Assembly: GCA_903920695.1 (NCBI GenBank)
Contig: CAIXNB010000033.1
Span: 60,793-124,792, forward strand
Direction: 5' to 3'
Source: an uncultured beta proteobacterium
Lineage (GTDB): Bacteria; Pseudomonadota; Gammaproteobacteria; Burkholderiales; Burkholderiaceae_C
DNA length: 64,000 nt
The position numbers were made by a program, and so were the translations under genes. The notes beneath the pieces were generated by a model. It had not been told where the DNA came from, ran no database searches, and saw nothing but the letters and a program-made list of their open reading frames with translations. Of this stretch, positions 8,775 through 18,357 are shown one piece after another; the stretch's first letter is position 1, and each line of letters starts with the position of its first letter.

Positions 8775-9040
8775 CCCCGATAGCAAGCTCTTTGGAACTC
8801 GTGCTTTGCGGATGCCTATTCCGTTTCCAAATCATTCCCGTCTAGGCTTGATGCCGCAGACAGTGCTGTAGCACGGCAAGGCGGAGCAACAACGACAGGG
8901 ATAGTTTGGGAATGGAATTATGCGGCCTGGTCAAGCGGCACTTCCCAGCCAGGGAATACAAGCACCGCCGGGTGACACCGGAGTGCGTGCGCAAGCATTT
9001 TCGAGCGCTCAACACCCAAATGGACACGACCATTCTCGAT
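8751..9040 (+). repeat. ~290-bp imperfect direct repeat, right copy
   Basis: See 7487-7776. Confidence 0.93.
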
Positions 9041-9178
9041 TGCAGAAATGGTGGCCTGTGGAATGCCTGTGAGCGCCGAAAGCTGGCTTTGGCTTAGCTC
9101 CTGAAGTTCCCGAAGAATACGAACTGATTCTCCGACCGAGACTTCAACGCGCTTCTTCGCTGGGCGAAACTCCTTCAT
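8918..9178 (-). CDS. XRE-family transcriptional regulator/antitoxin, no intact partner seen
   Basis: 86 aa with HTH 'VRILRELQELSQSQLSALTGIPQATISAIENGRVHLGVERSKMLAHAL'. Confidence 0.82.
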   Translation of the reverse strand: MKEFRPAKKRVEVSVGESVRILRELQELSQSQLSALTGIPQATISAIENGRVHLGVERSKMLAHALRCHPAVLVFPGWEVPLDQAA

Positions 9179-9404
9179 TTCATACTCTCCGGCAAATTTG
9201 CCGTGAATGGTACGTCAAGCTGTGCCGCAATCTCGCCGGTCTTTGCGTTCAAATCCAACCAGACCAGGCCGATAACGCGAGTGGACTACCGAGCGGTGTT
9301 GAACTTTCGGCGGTCACCGGCAAGACCGGACCCGTTGCTGACATTCAGAGCGACGGTGTCGACTTCGGAGAGGCAGCGGGAGCCGACCGCCATAAACGGC
9401 TGGT

Positions 9405-9626
9405 TCATGGTCGCTCAATCGCAATTGGTTTTATGCCACAGAGCCAGGGCAGCCGTGTCAAGTCCGCTTGCCAAGCTTTAGCGATGATTCGTAGGATGGG
9501 GCGCAGCACAATGTTGAGTATCGCGCCATCGCGCTGCATGAAGTAGTAGCGCAACCCCTTTGGCACAAACAGCGCCCGCTGACGCACACCCTGAAAGGGA
9601 ACGGTGGCAGACCGCCAAGATGACAT
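9405..9626 (-). mobile_element. IS91-like transposase remnant
   Basis: 'VPFQGVRQRALFVPKGLRYYFMQRDGAILNIVLRPILRIIAKAWQAD' resembles the internal 'VRQWVLSLPKRLRYFLQRD..VLRIFLRAVE' block of IS91-type transposases; too short to be intact. Confidence 0.5.
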
Positions 9627-9757
9627 AGCCTCCCAGCAAAAGGTCGATGATCTTTATCGCACCCCGGCCGCCTGGACCCGCATCATCACCTGAATGTGGC
9701 AGTACGGCTTTCTCTCTGCGGACTGCGTGATAGACGAAAAGGTAACCGGCGACGCAA

Positions 9758-10795
9758 TTACCGCTCAAATCCCGCCTTCAACCCCAAAAACCAACGCTCA
9801 AAGTACCTAAAGCTCAAGCTTGCCACCGCAACCGTCACGACAAAAGTCAAGCCAAAAACCTCCAGTCCGCCGTTGCTGAGCCCGACCGCCCCCAGAACCT
9901 TGACGACGGCGTTCTTGCACAACATGTGCAGCATATACATGCCGTAACTGATCGACCCGATATAGGCCACAGGTTTCAACGCAAACAGTTTTGCCAAGGG
10001 GTGGTGTGTCTGCGTAACACAGGCCCCGACCCAGGCCGCGAAAAGCAGGGCGGCCACAAACCCGGGGACATCCGGCAATAACAAGGCGATGGCCAGCGCG
10101 GCTCCTACAACGGGTGCGGACCACGTTTGCCCCAAGACTGGCCGCAGCATCTCATAGCCTCGAGCATTGTTGAGCGTGATGGCCAGCAGTGCGCCTGCCA
10201 CGATAGGCAAAGGAACCGCTGACAGGAATTTGTTGCCTATCAGTTGTCCGCCAACGCATATCAAAAATGCAAGAAATAAAACAACGCTTGTCCGCTTGAC
10301 AGTTTCGGCCAAAAGAAGCGTGGAGGGCAAAAGAAGATAGAACTGCTCCTCAACTGCCAGCGACCATGCAAAGTAAAAAATCACACGACCATCAAGTGGA
10401 ACAAACATATTAGATGTGTAGGTGGCAAAGTAAATCAGGTTTCCAAAGAATGCCTGACCGCTTGCGGTGTTTGGTTCCAACAGAGTGACGATGGCAATGT
10501 AGAGAATGAGCACACCGTAGTAGAGCGGAAAGATGCGCAAGGCCCGACGCACATAAAAAGCTTTGAAATCGATTTGTCCCTTGCGTGATTGCTCACGCAG
10601 CAACAGCGTGGTGATCAAAAAGCCGCTGATGGAAAAAAATAGAGAAACACCTTGCGCACCAATGAGGGAAAGCGTGTGCCCAACCCAGGTCGGCGCGGTA
10701 TGGTGCCAAATGACCGCCAAGATACTGATGGCACGAAGACCATCAAGCGACTTGAATCGCTTTTGAGCCATGTACTGCGCTTGAGAGTTATTCAT
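9758..10795 (-). CDS. Acyltransferase family 3 (OafA/YrhL-like) membrane protein
   Basis: 'KRFKSLDGLRAISILAVIWHHTAPTWVG...GAQGVSLFFSISGFLITTLLLREQSRKGQIDFKAFYVRRALRIFPLYY'; multiple hydrophobic segments; start placed at MNNSQ. Confidence 0.9.
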   Translation of the reverse strand: MNNSQAQYMAQKRFKSLDGLRAISILAVIWHHTAPTWVGHTLSLIGAQGVSLFFSISGFLITTLLLREQSRKGQIDFKAFYVRRALRIFPLYYGVLILYIAIVTLLEPNTASGQAFFGNLIYFATYTSNMFVPLDGRVIFYFAWSLAVEEQFYLLLPSTLLLAETVKRTSVVLFLAFLICVGGQLIGNKFLSAVPLPIVAGALLAITLNNARGYEMLRPVLGQTWSAPVVGAALAIALLLPDVPGFVAALLFAAWVGACVTQTHHPLAKLFALKPVAYIGSISYGMYMLHMLCKNAVVKVLGAVGLSNGGLEVFGLTFVVTVAVASLSFRYFERWFLGLKAGFER

Positions 10796-11497
10796 ATCGA
10801 ATCGAGCAATGGCATTCGGTTCGCTGCACAGTCTGGCGTCAGAAGCCATCTTGCCCTTGCTTCTCTGTCGTTGAGTTTCACCGTTAAAGTTGAAAGCTGC
10901 GTCTTCTGCCATCGGCAGTCCTTGATTCGTTTGATGTTCACGCATGTTGGTCGCACCATCCACAATGGCAACAACGATTGAACGATTATGTTTTCCTTTG
11001 CACTCGCAATCTTCACGAAATTGTCAAATCCACCCGCTGCCAGCAGGTCAGCTTTGCGCGCAACTGTTCGAGTTCGGTTGCTCAGAATATCGAAATGGTT
11101 CCAAACTGCCAACCAAGACTCGCAGCCTAGGAGGACCGGTTTGGAGCAGGCTGTTCGGGAAGTCGAACGTCGCTTGTGTGTCTGGCCCTGCCCCACGGCC
11201 ACGAGCCGCCAGCGGCAGCTTATGACCGGATCTCGGCCTTCCCAATTCTCAGATGCCCGACCGCTTCCTCTGCCATTTGGAACCACAGCTACCCTGCCTC
11301 GTTCGCATCGAGAAGCAATGCATCAAAGCCCAGCATGCTCAAACACAGGCAGACGCGGACAAACGGTTTGCAGCATCGCCCTCACGACCCCGGCCACAAC
11401 GGCACCGCTGCCCTGCCACAGCGCGCGCAAGGCCTCAGATAATTTGGTAATTAAGAAGTAATAACTCGGTAGTTCCCGTTTTGATGGTTCGCTCCCA

Positions 11498-11578
11498 GAA
11501 TCCACCCCATCGCAATTTCGCAATGGATTTTCTGAGTCGAACATGATCAAGCGCCGAACTGTTTTCAATCTCGCCGCC
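11498..11578 (+). repeat. 81-bp direct repeat, right copy
   Basis: Identical to 7403-7483 except one position; right copy runs into intact sbp. Confidence 0.95.
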
Positions 11579-12553
11579 AGCACCCTGCTGGCCGGCATCG
11601 CCCTGAGCGCGGCAGCGCAGCCGGCGGTGACGCTGCTCAACGTGTCGTATGACCCGACGCGCGAGCTCTACGTCGAGTTCAATGCCGCTTTCAGCAAGTT
11701 CTGGAAGGCCAAGACCGGGCAGGACGTGGTCATCAAGCAGTCGCATGGCGGCTCGGGCAAGCAGGCGCGCTCGGTGATTGACGGCCTGGACGCGGACGTC
11801 GTCACGCTGGCGCTGGCCGGCGATGTGGATGCGCTCTACAAGAACGGTGGCTGGCTGATCTCCGACTGGCAAAAGCGCCTGCCGCACAACTCGGCGCCCT
11901 ACACCTCGACCATCGTGCTGGTGGTACGCCAGGGCAATCCGAAGGGCATCAAGGACTGGGACGATCTGATCAAATCGGGCGTGAGCGTCATCACACCGAA
12001 CCCGAAGACCTCGGGCGGCGCGCGCTGGAACTACCTGGCAGCCTGGGAGTTCGCCAAGCGCAAGTTCGGCGGTGATGCCAAGGCGAAAGACTTCGTGCAG
12101 GCCCTGTACAAGAACGTACCGGTGCTCGACACCGGCGCGCGCGGCTCCTCGATCACCTTTGCCCAGCGCAACCAGGGTGATGTCTTCATCTCGTGGGAGA
12201 ACGAAGCGCATCTGCTGGAAAAAGAATTCGGCAGCAAGGTCGACATCATTTACCCCTCGATCAGCATCCTGGCCGAGCCTCCCGTGAGCGTGGTCGACAA
12301 GAACGTGGACCGCAAGGGCACGCGCGCTGTCGCCACCGCCTATCTGGAATACCTCTACAGCGACGAAGGCCAGGACATCGCCGGCAAGAACTTCTACCGC
12401 CCGATCTCCGAAAAGTTTCAGGCCAAGTACGTCAAGCAACTGCCCAAGGTCAATCTGTTCACGATTGAGCAGGCTTTTGGCGGCTGGACCAAAGCCGACA
12501 AGGATCACTTTGCCGACGGTGGCAGCTTTGACCAGATCTACCTGAAGAAGTAG
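11543..12553 (+). CDS. sbp: Sulfate/thiosulfate ABC transporter periplasmic binding protein
   Basis: 336 aa; signal peptide; '[20 protein letters not shown]', '[33 protein letters not shown]', '[17 protein letters not shown]'. Confidence 0.93.
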   Translation: MIKRRTVFNLAASTLLAGIALSAAAQPAVTLLNVSYDPTRELYVEFNAAFSKFWKAKTGQDVVIKQSHGGSGKQARSVIDGLDADVVTLALAGDVDALYKNGGWLISDWQKRLPHNSAPYTSTIVLVVRQGNPKGIKDWDDLIKSGVSVITPNPKTSGGARWNYLAAWEFAKRKFGGDAKAKDFVQALYKNVPVLDTGARGSSITFAQRNQGDVFISWENEAHLLEKEFGSKVDIIYPSISILAEPPVSVVDKNVDRKGTRAVATAYLEYLYSDEGQDIAGKNFYRPISEKFQAKYVKQLPKVNLFTIEQAFGGWTKADKDHFADGGSFDQIYLKK

Positions 12554-12594
12554 CGCAGAGGCTGTCAGGCACACATTTTCCGGGGAGAACCAGC

Positions 12595-12804
12595 ATGATC
12601 GTTTTGCAACAACAGAGCCACTGCGTGCAACGCGAACTGGCGCGCGTGCTGCGCGTCACAACGCAGGCCTGGGGCCTGTCGGAAGCTGTCCCCGGTCAGG
12701 CCCGGACCTGCAAGCTCGCAACCAGAACCCAAGCCCCCCAACGCGCGCCCCGCCAGAGCAACTGGTCGCGCGTGCCAGTCCAGAGCCTGCGCTGGGCCAT
12801 CTGA
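12595..12804 (+). CDS. Small ORF between sbp and the TOBE protein gene
   Basis: 69 aa; good RBS (ggggagaa) at correct spacing before ATG; no family recognised. Confidence 0.4.
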   Translation: MIVLQQQSHCVQRELARVLRVTTQAWGLSEAVPGQARTCKLATRTQAPQRAPRQSNWSRVPVQSLRWAI

Positions 12805-12819
12805 ATTCAGGAAACCATC

Positions 12820-13035
12820 ATGTCCATTAAAGCCATCAATGTGCGCAACCAGTTTCGCGGCAAAGTGCACGAAATCATTCGCGGCGACGTCGTTTCGGAG
12901 ATTGACGTCGAAACCCCCTGGGGCATCGTTACCTCGGTCATCACCACGCGCTCGGTTGACGAGCTTCAATTGGTCATCGGCACGGAAGTGGTGGCGCTGG
13001 TCAAGTCGACCGAAGTGTCGATCGCCAAGTTGTAG
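12820..13035 (+). CDS. TOBE-domain (molybdopterin-binding, Mop-like) small protein
   Basis: 71 aa; '[71 protein letters not shown]'. Confidence 0.9.
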   Translation: MSIKAINVRNQFRGKVHEIIRGDVVSEIDVETPWGIVTSVITTRSVDELQLVIGTEVVALVKSTEVSIAKL

Positions 13036-13043
13036 AACACCTT

Positions 13044-14084
13044 GTGATCGAACTTCAGGGAATCTTTCAGACCTACCACGGCGCACACGGCCCGGTCGAG
13101 GCGCTGCGTGGCATTGATCTGAAGGTGCCGCGCGGCGAGATCTTCGGCGTCATCGGCCGCAGCGGCGCGGGCAAAAGTTCGCTGGTGCGCACCATCAACC
13201 TGCTCAACCGGCCCGTTGCCGGCCAGGTGCTGGTCGATGGCCGCAACCTGACAGCACTGCAACCCAATGCACTGCGCGCGGCGCGGCGCGACATTGGCAT
13301 GATCTTTCAGCACTTCAATCTGCTGGCCTCACGCAGCGTGTTCGACAACGTGGCGCTGCCGCTGGAGTTGGAAGGCCTGCGCCCCGCCGAGATTGCGGCG
13401 CGCGTGCTGCCGCTGCTGGAGCTGGTGGGCCTGAGCGAGCTCAAAGACCGCTTCCCGGCGCAGATCAGCGGTGGCCAGAAGCAGCGTGTCGGCATTGCGC
13501 GCGCGCTGGCGAGCCGGCCCAAGGTGCTGCTGTCAGATGAAGCGACCTCGGCGCTGGACCCGGAAACGACGCGCTCCATCCTGGCCCTGTTGCGCGAGAT
13601 CCGGCGCGAGTTCGGCCTCACGATTGTGCTGATCACGCACCAGATGCAGGTCATCAAGCAGGTGGCCGATCAGGTCGCCGTCATCGACGCCGGCCGCATC
13701 GTGGAACAGGGCCAGACCCTGAGCGTCTTCAGCCGCCCCCAGCACGAAGTCACGCGCAGCCTGCTCGACGATGTCGTGCCGCAGACTCTGCCTGAACCCG
13801 TGCTGGCGCGGGTGCGCGCCATTCTGGGCAGTGCGCCGGCTTCGCAGGCACGGCTGCTGCGCCTGGTGTTCTCGGGTTGCGAATCCGATCAGCCGATCCT
13901 GTCGGACGTGATCCGGCGCTTCCAGGTTGATCTGAACATCCTGCACGGCCAGATTGACGACGTGCAGGGCCGGCCCTTTGGTGCGCTGGCCGTGCTGGCA
14001 CGCGGTGCGCACGAACAGTTGCGCGCCACCGTGGCTTATCTGCGCAGCAGCGGTGTGCTGGTGCAGGAGGTCTCCCATGTTTAG
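13044..14084 (+). CDS. metN: Methionine ABC transporter ATP-binding protein
   Basis: Walker [10 protein letters not shown], signature [26 protein letters not shown]-terminal ACT-like region; followed by metI and metQ. Confidence 0.93.
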   Translation: MIELQGIFQTYHGAHGPVEALRGIDLKVPRGEIFGVIGRSGAGKSSLVRTINLLNRPVAGQVLVDGRNLTALQPNALRAARRDIGMIFQHFNLLASRSVFDNVALPLELEGLRPAEIAARVLPLLELVGLSELKDRFPAQISGGQKQRVGIARALASRPKVLLSDEATSALDPETTRSILALLREIRREFGLTIVLITHQMQVIKQVADQVAVIDAGRIVEQGQTLSVFSRPQHEVTRSLLDDVVPQTLPEPVLARVRAILGSAPASQARLLRLVFSGCESDQPILSDVIRRFQVDLNILHGQIDDVQGRPFGALAVLARGAHEQLRATVAYLRSSGVLVQEVSHV

Positions 14085-14742
14085 CACCTTCAGCGTTGAA
14101 CTGCTCGAACTGTTCGTCAGTTCGCTGGGCGAGACCATTGTCATGGTCGGCATCTCGGGCCTGCTGGGCTCGCTGATCGGCATCCCGCTCGGTGTCTACC
14201 TGCGCCTGACGGATCGCGGCGGTGTGCTGGCCAACAGCCCGGCCAATCGTCTTGTCGGCGGCGTGGTCAATGCCGTGCGCTCAACGCCTTTCATCATCCT
14301 GCTGGTGGCCGTGATTCCGCTCACGCGGCTGCTGACCGGTTCATCCATCGGCACCGCCGCCGCCGTCGTGCCGCTGACGCTGGCCGCCGGTCCCTTTGTG
14401 GCGCGGCTGGTGGAGTCGGCGCTGCGCGAAGTCGATCACGGTCTGATCGAAGCGGCGCAGGCGATGGGTGCGAGCACGCGGCAAATCGTTTTCAAGGTGC
14501 TGCTGCCCGAAGCACTGCCCGGTATCGTGGCGGCGCTGACGATCACTCTGGTGAGCCTGACCGGCTACTCGGCCATGGCCGGCGCCATCGGCGGCGGCGG
14601 ACTCGGTGACCTCGGCATCCGCTACGGCTACCAACGCTTTCTGCCCGAAGTGATGGCCGCTGTTGTGCTGGTGCTCGTGCTCTTTGTGCAGGCGATGCAA
14701 AGCCTGGGCGATGCGCTGGTGCGGCGCATCAGCCACAAATGA
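14077..14742 (+). CDS. metI: Methionine ABC transporter permease
   Basis: '[42 protein letters not shown]...[23 protein letters not shown]'; overlaps metN. Confidence 0.93.
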   Translation: MFSTFSVELLELFVSSLGETIVMVGISGLLGSLIGIPLGVYLRLTDRGGVLANSPANRLVGGVVNAVRSTPFIILLVAVIPLTRLLTGSSIGTAAAVVPLTLAAGPFVARLVESALREVDHGLIEAAQAMGASTRQIVFKVLLPEALPGIVAALTITLVSLTGYSAMAGAIGGGGLGDLGIRYGYQRFLPEVMAAVVLVLVLFVQAMQSLGDALVRRISHK

Positions 14743-14751
14743 GCACTCGAT

Positions 14752-14822
14752 TGTCATCCCGGACTCGATCCGGGATCCACTGCCACGCGAACCCTAGATT
14801 GCGGATCAAGTCCGCAATGACA
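14752..14822. repeat. REP-like double palindrome in the metI-metQ gap
   Basis: tgtcatCCCGGACtcgaTCCGGGA...TTGCGGAtcaagTCCGCAatgaca: two nested hairpins with outer TGTCAT/ATGACA ends. Confidence 0.7.
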
Positions 14823-14854
14823 CTCTTTTCAATCTGCTATCTCAAGGACTCTTC

Positions 14855-15649
14855 ATGACCAAACGACTTTTCATTCAATCCGCCATCGCCCTGCTCGCCG
14901 CCACTGCCCTGCTGCCGGCCATGGCGCAGGACAAGCCGATCAAGATCGGCGTCACGGCCGGGCCGCACGCCCAGATCATGGAGCAGGTCAAGAAGCTCGC
15001 GGAGAAGGACGGTCTGAAGATTCAGATCGTCGAGTTCAGTGACTATGTGCAACCGAACGCTGCGCTGGCCGCTGGCGACCTCGATGCCAACAGCTACCAG
15101 CACAAGCCCTATCTCGACCAGCAGGTGAAAGACCGTGGCTACAAACTGGTTTCGGTCGGCTACACCGTCAATTTTCCGATTGGCCTGTATTCGAAGAAGG
15201 TCAAGAGCCTGGGCGAACTCAAGGAAGGCGCCAAGTTCGGCATCCCGAACGACCCGACCAACGGCGGGCGCGTGCTGCTGGTGCTGCAAGACCAGCGCCT
15301 GATCAAACTCAAGCCCGAAGCCGGCCTCAAAGCCACGCCGCTGGACGTAATCGAAAACCCGAAGAAGCTCAAGTTCGTCGAGCTCGATGCCGCGCAACTG
15401 CCGCGCTCGCTGGACGATCTGGACGCCGCCGCCATCAACACCAACTACGCGCTGTCCGCTGGTCTGCAGCCGAACCGCGACGCCATCGCGCAGGAAAGCG
15501 CCAAGAGCCCCTACGTCAACCTGATTGCGGTGCGCGAGCAGGACAAGGACAAGCCCTGGGTTGCCAAGCTGGTCAAGACCTACCACTCGGAAGACATCCG
15601 CAAGTTCATCCAGACCGAATTCAAGGGCGCGGTGCTGGCTGGTTTCTGA
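14855..15649 (+). CDS. metQ: Methionine ABC transporter substrate-binding protein
   Basis: 'KIGVTAGPHAQIMEQVKKLAEKDGLKIQIVEFSDYVQPNAALAAGDLDANSYQHKPYLD...IPNDPTNGGRVLLVLQ'. Confidence 0.95.
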   Translation: MTKRLFIQSAIALLAATALLPAMAQDKPIKIGVTAGPHAQIMEQVKKLAEKDGLKIQIVEFSDYVQPNAALAAGDLDANSYQHKPYLDQQVKDRGYKLVSVGYTVNFPIGLYSKKVKSLGELKEGAKFGIPNDPTNGGRVLLVLQDQRLIKLKPEAGLKATPLDVIENPKKLKFVELDAAQLPRSLDDLDAAAINTNYALSAGLQPNRDAIAQESAKSPYVNLIAVREQDKDKPWVAKLVKTYHSEDIRKFIQTEFKGAVLAGF

Positions 15650-15662
15650 AACAGGCACAGCC

Positions 15663-16601
15663 ATGAACTTCCAGCAACTGCGCTCGGTGCGCGTCACGGT
15701 GCAAAGCGGCTTTAACCTGACCGAGGTCGCCACCATCCTGTGCACCTCGCAGCCGGGTGTGAGCCGGCAGATCCGCGAGCTGGAAGAAGAACTCGGCGTT
15801 GACATCTTCGTGCGCGCCGGCAAGCGCCTGACGGGCCTGACGCCGCCCGGTGCGGCGCTGCTGCCCATCGTCGAGCGCATGCTGCTCGACGCCGAGAATC
15901 TCAAACGCGCCGGCGAGGATTTCGCCTCCCGCATCGACGGCCGCCTGACGGTGGCCGCCACCCATTCACAGGCACGCTACGCGCTGCCGCATGTGGTGCG
16001 TGATTTCCGGGCCCTGTTTCCGCTGGTCAGCCTGCACCTGCACCAGGGCTCGCCCAAACAAGTCGCCGAGATGCTGCTCACGGGTGAGGCCGACATCGGT
16101 GTCGCCACCGAGGCCTTAGCGCTTTACCCACAACTCGTGACCCTGCCCTGCTACCGCTGGACCCACAGCATCGTGGTGCCGCCCGGCCATCCGCTGCTGG
16201 CACACGGCGAGGCCGTGACGCTGGAACAACTGGCCCAGTACCCGATCATCACCTACAACCTGGGCTACACCGGTCGCTCGCATATCGACGACGCCTTCGC
16301 ACGCGCTAATCTGCAGCCCAACGTCGTGCTGACCGCCATGGACGCCGACGTCATCAAGACCTATGTCGAGCTCGGCATGGGTGTCGGCATCATCGCCTCG
16401 ATCGCGCTCGATGCCGAACGCGACACGCAGTTGCGCATGCTCGATGCCCGCCATTTGTTCGAAATCAACCTGACACGCCTGGCGATCCGGCGTGGCACCT
16501 GGCTGCGCCGCTATACCTACAGCTTCATCGAAACCTTTGCGCCGACGCTGACGCGTGAAGTGGTCGAACGGGCGGTCAATGTACTGCAGGTAGTCGATTG
16601 A
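15663..16601 (+). CDS. CysB/Cbl-type LysR regulator
   Basis: 'MNFQQLRSVRVTVQSGFNLTEVATILCTSQPGVSRQIRELEEELGVDIFVRAGKRLTGLT'; CysB-like effector domain. Confidence 0.9.
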   Translation: MNFQQLRSVRVTVQSGFNLTEVATILCTSQPGVSRQIRELEEELGVDIFVRAGKRLTGLTPPGAALLPIVERMLLDAENLKRAGEDFASRIDGRLTVAATHSQARYALPHVVRDFRALFPLVSLHLHQGSPKQVAEMLLTGEADIGVATEALALYPQLVTLPCYRWTHSIVVPPGHPLLAHGEAVTLEQLAQYPIITYNLGYTGRSHIDDAFARANLQPNVVLTAMDADVIKTYVELGMGVGIIASIALDAERDTQLRMLDARHLFEINLTRLAIRRGTWLRRYTYSFIETFAPTLTREVVERAVNVLQVVD

Positions 16602-16793
16602 ACCGGTGCCGGCTTAAGCTGTTTTCAACTATCAATATGCCAATTACGTCCTTGCACCGGATCAGACTGCTCGTAGAATGTTTTTTGACGCAGTGAACTT
16701 GTCCCGTCGGGCCTATGCACTGCTCGTCCGGCTCTTTCGTTCATCGGCTTGGTCGATGGGCTTTCAGGGTCGACATGTGGTGACCAACCCAAC

Positions 16794-18059
16794 ATGAATG
16801 AACTGAACAAGAGAACCCGATACTCGGCCTGGAACCTGTTCGCCGCTGCCCCCTCGCATCAGGACTGGGCACCGGCCTGGCGCGAGGCGGAGCCCAAGTC
16901 GCGCTACGACGCCATCATCATAGGCGGCGGTGGCCACGGCCTGGCCACCGCCTACTACCTGGCAAAGAACCACGGCGTCACCAATGTCGCGGTGCTGGAG
17001 AAGGGCTGGATCGGCGGCGGCAACACCGGGCGCAACACGACCATCGTGCGCTCCAACTACCTGTACCCGCAGAGCGCGCGCCTGTACGACTTTGCGCTCA
17101 AGCTCTACGAGGGCCTCTCCACTGAGCTCAACTTCAACATCATGCTCAGCCAGCGCGGCCTGATCACGCTCGCCCACTCGCGCCACGACCTGGACAATTT
17201 GTCGCGCTGGGCCAATGCCATGCACTTCAATGGCATCGAGGCCGAGATCCTCACGGCACTGCAGGTGCGCGAACTTGCGCCGCGCCTGAACTTCAACTCG
17301 GATGCGCGCTACCCGATCCTGGGCGGTCTGATCCAGCGCCGCGCCGGCACCGCGCGCCACGATGCCGTGGCCTGGGGCTATGCGCGCGCGGCCTCGGCGC
17401 TCGGTGTCGACATCGTGCAGGACTGCGCCGTCACCGGCTTCATCAAAGAGGGCAATCGCGTGGTCGGCGTGCAGAGCACGCGCGGTGAGATCCGCGCCGA
17501 GCAGGTGGCACTGGCCGTTGCCGGCAACTCGAGCCAACTCGCCGCCATGGCCGGTGTGCGCCTGCCCGTGACCAGCTACGCGCTGCAGGCGATGGTGTCG
17601 GAATCGGTCAAGCCGGTACTCGACACCGTGGTGCTGTCGCCGGCGGTCGGCACCTACTGGAGCCAGTCCGACAAGGGCGAGATCGTGTTCGGCGGCGCGC
17701 TCGACCTGTTCCCCTCCTACGCGCAGCGCGGCAGTTTCGCGATCACGCAGCAGGTGCTGGCCGCCACGACCGAGATGTTCCCCTCGTTTGGCCGCTTGCG
17801 CCTGCTGCGCCAGTGGGCCGGCACGGTTGACGTGGTGCAGGACTCGAGCCCGATCATCGGCGCCACCGGCGTGCCCGGTCTTTCCATCAACTGCGGCTGG
17901 GGCACAGGCGGTTTCAAAACAATTCCGGTCGGCGGCTGGACGCTGGCGCATCTGCTCGCCACCGGCAAGAACCACGAACTGGCCGAGCCGTTCCAGCTGG
18001 AACGCTTCCACAGCGGCCGACTGATCGACGAGGCCGGCGCTGCCGGCATCGCGCACTGA
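16794..18059 (+). CDS. soxB: Sarcosine oxidase subunit beta
   Basis: FAD motif IIIGGGGHGLATAYYLAKNHG, GWIGGGNTGRNTTIVRSNYL; first gene of soxBDAG. Confidence 0.95.
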   Translation: MNELNKRTRYSAWNLFAAAPSHQDWAPAWREAEPKSRYDAIIIGGGGHGLATAYYLAKNHGVTNVAVLEKGWIGGGNTGRNTTIVRSNYLYPQSARLYDFALKLYEGLSTELNFNIMLSQRGLITLAHSRHDLDNLSRWANAMHFNGIEAEILTALQVRELAPRLNFNSDARYPILGGLIQRRAGTARHDAVAWGYARAASALGVDIVQDCAVTGFIKEGNRVVGVQSTRGEIRAEQVALAVAGNSSQLAAMAGVRLPVTSYALQAMVSESVKPVLDTVVLSPAVGTYWSQSDKGEIVFGGALDLFPSYAQRGSFAITQQVLAATTEMFPSFGRLRLLRQWAGTVDVVQDSSPIIGATGVPGLSINCGWGTGGFKTIPVGGWTLAHLLATGKNHELAEPFQLERFHSGRLIDEAGAAGIAH

Positions 18060-18069
18060 GAACCACACC

Positions 18070-18357
18070 ATGATGACCATCAACTGCCCCTGGTGCGGGG
18101 TCCGGCCTGACAACGAATTCAACTGCGGCGGCACCTCGCACATCGAGCGCCCGGCGCTCGACTGCAGCGACGAAACCTGGGGCGACTACCTGTTTGGCCG
18201 CGCCAACCCGCGCGGCCTGCATGCCGAGCGCTGGCGCCACACCTATGGCTGTGGCCAGTGGTTCAATGTGCTGCGCGACACCGTCACGCATGAGATTCAC
18301 GCGGTCTACCGCATGACCGATCCGAAACCGCAAGCGGCACAGGAGATTCGGCCATGA
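18070..18357 (+). CDS. soxD: Sarcosine oxidase subunit delta
   Basis: 95 aa; 'INCPWCGVRPDNEFNCGG...YLFGRANPRGLHAERWRHTYGCGQWFNVLRDTVTHEI'. Confidence 0.95.
   Translation: MMTINCPWCGVRPDNEFNCGGTSHIERPALDCSDETWGDYLFGRANPRGLHAERWRHTYGCGQWFNVLRDTVTHEIHAVYRMTDPKPQAAQEIRP

Noticed and set aside
10964-11497. Several short overlapping ORFs between the acyltransferase and sbp
   Set aside because: No consistent frame, RBS or recognisable family; probably decayed sequence.
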